From contig JBKPDL010000002.1 in the NCBI GenBank assembly GCA_046727855.1, positions 1 through 19,541 of the forward strand: a stretch of 19,541 nt of DNA, given 5' to 3'. The notes below the pieces were generated by a model that saw only the letters and a program-made list of their open reading frames with translations, ran no database searches and had not been told where the DNA came from. This document shows positions 15,841 through 19,541 of the stretch, piece by piece; positions within the stretch are counted from its first letter, which is position 1, and each line of letters begins with the position of its first letter. The stretch comes from DASPWV01 sp046727855. GTDB lineage: Bacteria; Acidobacteriota; Vicinamibacteria; Vicinamibacterales; UBA2999. Position numbers and translations under genes: made by a program.

Positions 15841-18120
15841 GTGGCGGACCGGTTCGTGTCCGTTGCGGTCCCCGTGCCGGCGCTCGACCTCCTCACGTAT
15901 CGCGTACCTGACACGCTGACCGCTCCGGCTCCGGGTGCACGCGTTGTCGTACCGCTCGGCAAGCGAACGCTCACCGGTGTGGCCCTTGGCGACGCCGAAC
16001 CGCTCGACGACAGTGTCGCGGTCAAAGACATTCTTCAGATTCTCGACGCGCAGGAGTTCTTGCCTGCGGATGTGCGGCAGCTCACGGAGTGGGTAGCTGA
16101 GTACTACCTCGCCGGCCCAGGCGCCGCGCTCGCCGCCGCCATGCCGCCGCACGCACTCACAGCGCGAGTGGACGCATTCCGCACCGTCCGCCTCGTGTCG
16201 CTTACGGCGGAGGGCCATGACATTGCCGAACGCCTTGCCATTGGCCCCAGATGTGCGCCTGATGATTCTCTTCCATCGCTTGGCACCCGCCAGCGCGAAG
16301 TGCTCGTTGCCCTGAAAGGCAGTCCGGACGGGATAGAGGCAAACGCACTTGCCGCGCGCGGCATTTCGAGTGAAGTGATCAGTCGGCTCAAGGCTCTGGG
16401 ACTGGTCACGATCCGTCGCGACCGGCGCGAGCGCGATCCGTTCGTCGCAGGCACTGCCGCGCTGGCGGCGCCCGACATCGCGCCCACCAACCGCACGCTC
16501 ACTGCCGAACAGCAGCGCGCTCTTCAGCACCTTCGCGCGCTGGCCGCGACGCGCCAGTTCCGGGTCGCGTTGCTGCACGGCGTCACCGGCAGCGGTAAGA
16601 CTGAGGTCTATCTGCAACTCGCCGATGAAGTCCGTAAGCAGGGGCGCGGTGTGCTGATGCTCGTACCGGAGATCGCGCTCACGCCGGCCGTCGCGGCGGC
16701 GTTCCGCGCCCGCTTCGGGTCGGGCGTTGCCATTCAGCACAGCGGACTCTCGGACGGCGAGCGACACGATCAGTGGCACCGCATTCGCCGCGGCGACGTC
16801 GACGTCGTGATTGGCACGCGCTCGGCCATCTTCGTCCCACTCGCGCGGCCAGGCCTCATCGTTGTCGACGAAGAGCACGACACCTCCTACAAGCAGGAGG
16901 ACACGCCGCGCTATCACGGCCGTGATGTGGCGGTGATGCGGGGGAAATTCGCGGATGCTCTGGTCGTGCTCGGCTCAGCCACGCCTGCCATGGAGAGCTA
17001 TTACAACGCTGAGCACGGCCGCTACACGCCGCTCACGCTCACGCGCCGCGTATTCGATCGCGCTATGGCCAACGTGCGCGTGATCGACATGCGCGAGGAG
17101 ATGGCGGCGGAAGGTCCCGACATCGTGATCAGCCGCGCGCTGCGCGAGGCGATGCAAGCACGCTTCGACAAGCGCGAGCAGGTGCTGGTTCTGCTGAATC
17201 GGCGCGGGTATGCGGTTGCCGTGTTTTGCCGTCAGTGCGGCGCGACGATCGACTGCCCAAACTGCAGCGTCTCGCTCACGGTGCACTCGGCAGGGAAGAA
17301 CTGGCGCGCGCGGTGTCACTACTGCAACTACGCCCGGCTCGTCCCCAAAACGTGCGCGAACTGCGCGGCACCGTACTTGGAACGGATCGGCTTTGGCACT
17401 GAACGCGTCGAATCGGAAGTCACAGCACTCTTTCCTCAGGCACGTGTCGGCCGCGTCGATCGCGACACCGTGCGGCGCCGCGGCAACCTCACCGAGACGC
17501 TCAACCGCTTCGCGCGCGGTGAGCTCGATGTGCTTGTCGGCACGCAAATGATCGCGAAAGGTCACGACTTTCCTCAGGTGACGCTCGTCGGCGTGATCTC
17601 CGCGGATGTCGGCCTCGGTCTCGCTGATTTTCGCGCGGCCGAGCGAACGTTCCAGCTGCTGACACAAGTGGCCGGCCGAGCGGGACGGGGCGAGCAGGTC
17701 GGCGAAGCAATCATTCAAACGCTCTTTCCCAATCACTACAGCATCAGGCTCGCGTGCGCGCAGGATTACCCTGCCTTTTACGCAAGAGAGCTCGAGTACC
17801 GGAAGGGGATGCGTTATCCGCCGGTGGTCGCGATGATCAACGTCGTGGTGCGGGGGCGTACTTTCGACGCGGCAATGCAGGCGGCGGCGGATCTCGCGAG
17901 CCGAACAAGCGCCAACTCGGCGCCTGCGCGCGGTCGATTCGTGATTCTCGGCCCTGCTCCGGCGCCACTGACCAAGTTGCGTGGCGAGCATCGCGCGCAG
18001 TTCTTCTTGAAGGGCACGTCCCGGGCGGCAATGAAGCACGCGATTCGAGCGGCGCTCAAGGAGCTGCCGGAGATTGCAAGGAGAGCGTCGGTGGATGTGG
18101 ATCCGTTGACGGTCCTCTAA
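15841..18120 (+). CDS. priA: Primosomal protein N' (replication restart helicase PriA)
   Basis: DEAH-type 3'-5' helicase that recognises stalled or collapsed forks and reloads the replicative helicase. It has 759 residues from the GTG at 15841, preceded by GAAGAG. The N-terminal 3'-DNA-binding and winged-helix regions occupy about 1-215. The helicase lobes show Walker A GVTGSGKT (247-254), VPEIALTP (275-282), HSGLSDGER (300-308), DEEHD (343-347) and LGSATPAMES (377-386). The inserted zinc domain has four CxxC pairs: Cys463/466, 472/475, 492/495 and 505/508. Later motifs include GTQMIAKGHDFPQV and QVAGRAGRG. All key residues are intact. It is the last gene of the plus-strand train and converges on the M50 protease gene with 43 nt between stops. 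Confidence 0.97.
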   Translation: MADRFVSVAVPVPALDLLTYRVPDTLTAPAPGARVVVPLGKRTLTGVALGDAEPLDDSVAVKDILQILDAQEFLPADVRQLTEWVAEYYLAGPGAALAAAMPPHALTARVDAFRTVRLVSLTAEGHDIAERLAIGPRCAPDDSLPSLGTRQREVLVALKGSPDGIEANALAARGISSEVISRLKALGLVTIRRDRRERDPFVAGTAALAAPDIAPTNRTLTAEQQRALQHLRALAATRQFRVALLHGVTGSGKTEVYLQLADEVRKQGRGVLMLVPEIALTPAVAAAFRARFGSGVAIQHSGLSDGERHDQWHRIRRGDVDVVIGTRSAIFVPLARPGLIVVDEEHDTSYKQEDTPRYHGRDVAVMRGKFADALVVLGSATPAMESYYNAEHGRYTPLTLTRRVFDRAMANVRVIDMREEMAAEGPDIVISRALREAMQARFDKREQVLVLLNRRGYAVAVFCRQCGATIDCPNCSVSLTVHSAGKNWRARCHYCNYARLVPKTCANCAAPYLERIGFGTERVESEVTALFPQARVGRVDRDTVRRRGNLTETLNRFARGELDVLVGTQMIAKGHDFPQVTLVGVISADVGLGLADFRAAERTFQLLTQVAGRAGRGEQVGEAIIQTLFPNHYSIRLACAQDYPAFYARELEYRKGMRYPPVVAMINVVVRGRTFDAAMQAAADLASRTSANSAPARGRFVILGPAPAPLTKLRGEHRAQFFLKGTSRAAMKHAIRAALKELPEIARRASVDVDPLTVL

Positions 18121-18139
18121 GTTCGCAACGTCGCAGGTA

Positions 18140-18160
18140 CGCGAGCGCTGCGCGCTCGCG
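18140..18160. terminator. Strong hairpin between convergent priA and M50 protease genes
   Basis: CGCGAGCGC (18140-18148) and GCGCTCGCG (18152-18160) form a perfect 9-bp GC-rich stem with a TGC loop. It sits midway between the priA stop (18120) and the protease stop (18164-18166), so it could end transcripts from both sides. There is no T-tract on either strand, so classic intrinsic termination is uncertain. On the minus strand GTAG (18167-18164) precedes it by 3 nt, resembling the REP elements at 269-337. Confidence 0.45.
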
Positions 18161-18163
18161 CCT

Positions 18164-19141
18164 CTACTGTCCCATCACGAACGGCTCGATCGGCACCGGC
18201 GTGAAGCACACAATCAGCATCACTAACGCGATCACCGCCAATACGACGCGCGTCGAGTCGAGGGGCGTCTGCTCATCCAGCGTCGGCGGGTGCGCTGGCC
18301 CCATCGCGAACAGCATGACCACCATCAGAATGGTCCACACCAACCAGCTGGTGGACAGATAGGTCAATCCAATCGCGCATCCGATCATCAGCAGTGTGAC
18401 GTACGTTGCGCGTCGTCCGAGGACCGCATGCGAGATGTGGCCGCCATCGAGCTGCCCGATGGGAAAGAGGTTCAACGCGGTGGCGAGCAAACCAAACCAC
18501 GCCGCGAACGCCATCGGGTGCATGTTGATCGACATACCTTCGGGGAGATCGCCCCAGATGACCCAGGCAGCAGCGCGAAACAGAAGCGGCTCCCCGAGCT
18601 CGACGCCGGCGAAGTCCTGTGGAATTTGCTCGACCACGGACATCACGAGCCCAAGAAACAGTGCCGGCACGGCAACAATGAAGCCGCCGATCGGACCGGC
18701 GATCGCGATGTCGAAGAGCGCCTTCTTGGACGGGATACGGTTCCGAATGCGAATGAACGCGCCAAGCGTGCCCGTCAACGGCAAGGGCGCAGGAAGAAAG
18801 AAGGGCAGCGTGGCGTCCACGCCGTAGCGCCGGCACGCCAGATAGTGTCCCATCTCATGACAACCGAGGATGGTCAGAATGGTGGCGCTGTACCACAAGC
18901 CACTGACGTAGAACCGCACATCGCGCAGCGTGGCGGTGCCCAGCGTTTCGTTTCCGTTGAAACCGGCAACGAACGCGAAGTAATGGAGGCCGCCGACAAA
19001 CGTGGTCGTGACGATGGTGAGGATGAAAAGAACCGCGTGCAGCCAGACGCGATCACGTGGCGCTGGAGGCGGTGGAACGTAGTACTCCCGAAAGTCCCGG
19101 GGCACAGCCGGAGGGAATGGTCGGCCGAGCGGCTCTTCCAC
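18164..19141 (-). CDS. M50-family site-2-type membrane metalloprotease
   Basis: Polytopic intramembrane zinc protease of 325 residues. It starts with GTG at 19141, 3 nt after the stop of the HU-like gene. A proline-rich cytosolic-looking head (1-30) precedes the first membrane segment (about 34-59). The zinc motif HEMGH (95-99; His95, Glu96, His99) lies in the segment starting near 82. The third ligand is probably Asp232 in NLFPIGQLDGGH (224-235). Further hydrophobic segments lie near 143-170, 208-226, 243-275 and 300-315. FFLPAPLPLTGTLGAFIRI (114-132) resembles the EGY1-like/YwhC-type branch of the family. No PDZ domain is present, unlike RseP. The substrate is unknown; such proteases usually cut membrane-anchored regulators. 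Confidence 0.87.
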   Translation of the reverse strand: MEEPLGRPFPPAVPRDFREYYVPPPPAPRDRVWLHAVLFILTIVTTTFVGGLHYFAFVAGFNGNETLGTATLRDVRFYVSGLWYSATILTILGCHEMGHYLACRRYGVDATLPFFLPAPLPLTGTLGAFIRIRNRIPSKKALFDIAIAGPIGGFIVAVPALFLGLVMSVVEQIPQDFAGVELGEPLLFRAAAWVIWGDLPEGMSINMHPMAFAAWFGLLATALNLFPIGQLDGGHISHAVLGRRATYVTLLMIGCAIGLTYLSTSWLVWTILMVVMLFAMGPAHPPTLDEQTPLDSTRVVLAVIALVMLIVCFTPVPIEPFVMGQ

Positions 19142-19144
19142 GTC

Positions 19145-19414
19145 TTACCCGATGTTCTGGAGTTCCTTGCCTGGCTTGAAGCGAATGGTGCGACCGGGTG
19201 GGATGCGAACTTCCTTACCGGTGCGGGGATTGCGCCCGATGCCGCGTTTCCGCGGCTTGACCTGAAACACGCCAAAGCCCCGCAGCTCAATACGTTCACC
19301 GCGTTGCATCGACGCACGCATCGCCTCGAACACCGCATCCACCGCAAGCTCGGCCTTGACCTTGGTGATCTCAGCGATCTTCGAGACTTCGTTGACGATA
19401 TCGACCTTGATCAT
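19145..19414 (-). CDS. HU/IHF-family DNA-binding protein
   Basis: Small nucleoid protein that bends DNA as a dimer. The ATG at 19414 gives 89 residues, standard length, starting MIKVDIVNEVSKIA. Two helices (about 3-37) form the dimer base. The family signature runs GFGVFQVKPRKRGIGRNPRTG-like over 47-67, with the intercalating arm tip at Asn62-Pro63, and IPPGRTIRFKPGKEL (71-85) closes the saddle. A longer frame from a GTG at 19462 would begin within a few bases of the predicted promoter, upstream of its start site, and is rejected. GAGGGGG (19433-19427) lies about 12 nt upstream as a Shine-Dalgarno. The protein could be HU or an IHF-like subunit; the sequence alone does not decide. Confidence 0.94.
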   Translation of the reverse strand: MIKVDIVNEVSKIAEITKVKAELAVDAVFEAMRASMQRGERIELRGFGVFQVKPRKRGIGRNPRTGKEVRIPPGRTIRFKPGKELQNIG

Positions 19415-19445
19415 GGGCGCCCGGTACCCCCTCGGACGTGTAACT

Positions 19446-19474
19446 ATCTTATTTCGTGTCACTTACGCTGTCAA
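19446..19474 (-). promoter_or_regulatory. Sigma70-type promoter for the HU-like gene and M50 protease
   Basis: On the minus strand a consensus TTGACA (19474-19469) is followed by exactly 17 nt and the -10 hexamer TAAGAT (19451-19446). Transcription is expected near 19439, giving a leader of about 25 nt that includes the GAGGGGG ribosome site. This is the clearest promoter in the window. It places the GTG at 19462 upstream of the transcript start. Confidence 0.7.
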
Positions 19475-19541
19475 ACCGGCAAGTGACTCTCCTGTATGGG
19501 TTTATCGGCTACAGCGGGTTGAGGCAACCGTCGGGCGGGAC
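19475..19541. other. Non-coding edge upstream of the HU-like gene promoter
   Basis: No gene is recognised in these last 67 bases. A small hairpin GGTTG/CAACC with a 3-nt AGG loop lies at 19517-19529. It may belong to the end of a neighbouring transcript outside the window, but it is too short to call a terminator. Confidence 0.3.

Noticed and set aside
15292..16917. 541-codon open frame on the minus strand opposite the glycosylase and priA
   Set aside because: It spans two genuine genes in antisense, shows no recognisable motif, and has the composition of a GC-driven shadow.
16975..18039. 354-codon open frame on the minus strand opposite priA
   Set aside because: The opposite strand carries the PriA zinc domain and helicase motifs. 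The antisense protein has no domain.
19415..19462. GTG at 19462 as start of the HU-like gene
   Set aside because: It lies upstream of the predicted transcript start, next to the -10 hexamer, and adds 16 residues absent from the family.
18290..19486. 398-codon open frame on the plus strand opposite the M50 and HU-like genes
   Set aside because: It covers two real genes and the HU promoter in antisense and shows no protein family features.
19475..19541. Possible riboswitch or small RNA upstream of the HU-like gene
   Set aside because: It lies upstream of the promoter, so it cannot be a leader of this transcript, and only a 5-bp hairpin is visible.

Overview
The window is GC-rich, non-repetitive bacterial DNA, almost completely filled with genes. 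No rRNA, tRNA, CRISPR array, integrase or insertion sequence was seen. High GC, tight gene overlaps, frequent GTG/TTG starts, the housekeeping order yicC-gmk-coaBC-udg-priA, and GTAG-headed REP palindromes suggest a soil- or water-type Gram-negative. Acidobacteriota (Vicinamibacteria-like) is my best guess, but this is inference from overall resemblance and not a search result.

Layout. Positions 1-8260 read on the minus strand. Upstream to downstream they encode two GT4 glycosyltransferases, a GT2 glycosyltransferase, a third GT4 enzyme, a repeat-filled gap, a fourth GT4 enzyme, a polyprenyl-phosphate sugar-phosphate transferase and a UDP-glucuronate decarboxylase. After a paired REP element comes a tRNA methyltransferase (trmL) cut by the window edge. 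Positions 8357-18120 read on the plus strand as one unbroken train: ugd, galE, an MsbA-type ABC exporter, yicC, gmk, coaBC, a family-4 uracil-DNA glycosylase and priA. No gap between these genes exceeds 3 nt. The far right (18164-19541) is minus strand again: an HU/IHF-type gene with a strong sigma70-type promoter, followed 3 nt later by an M50 membrane metalloprotease gene that converges on priA.

How the genes work together. The two arms diverge from a 96-nt intergenic region (8261-8356) and together form a surface-glycan locus. Ugd makes UDP-glucuronate and the decarboxylase on the opposite arm turns it into UDP-xylose. GalE supplies UDP-galactose. The phosphotransferase loads the first sugar-phosphate onto undecaprenyl phosphate, and five glycosyltransferases could extend it. 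No Wzx flippase or Wzy polymerase is visible, so the MsbA-like ABC protein is a candidate exporter of lipid A core or of the lipid-linked glycan. The same plus-strand train continues into RNA turnover, GMP phosphorylation, CoA synthesis, uracil repair and replication restart. Envelope sugar supply is therefore likely co-transcribed with core housekeeping.

I found no convincing wholly new system. The most unusual items are non-coding: a REP pair at 269-337, a symmetric 8-bp-phased repeat element at 3918-4040, and an operator-like dyad on the ugd promoter.
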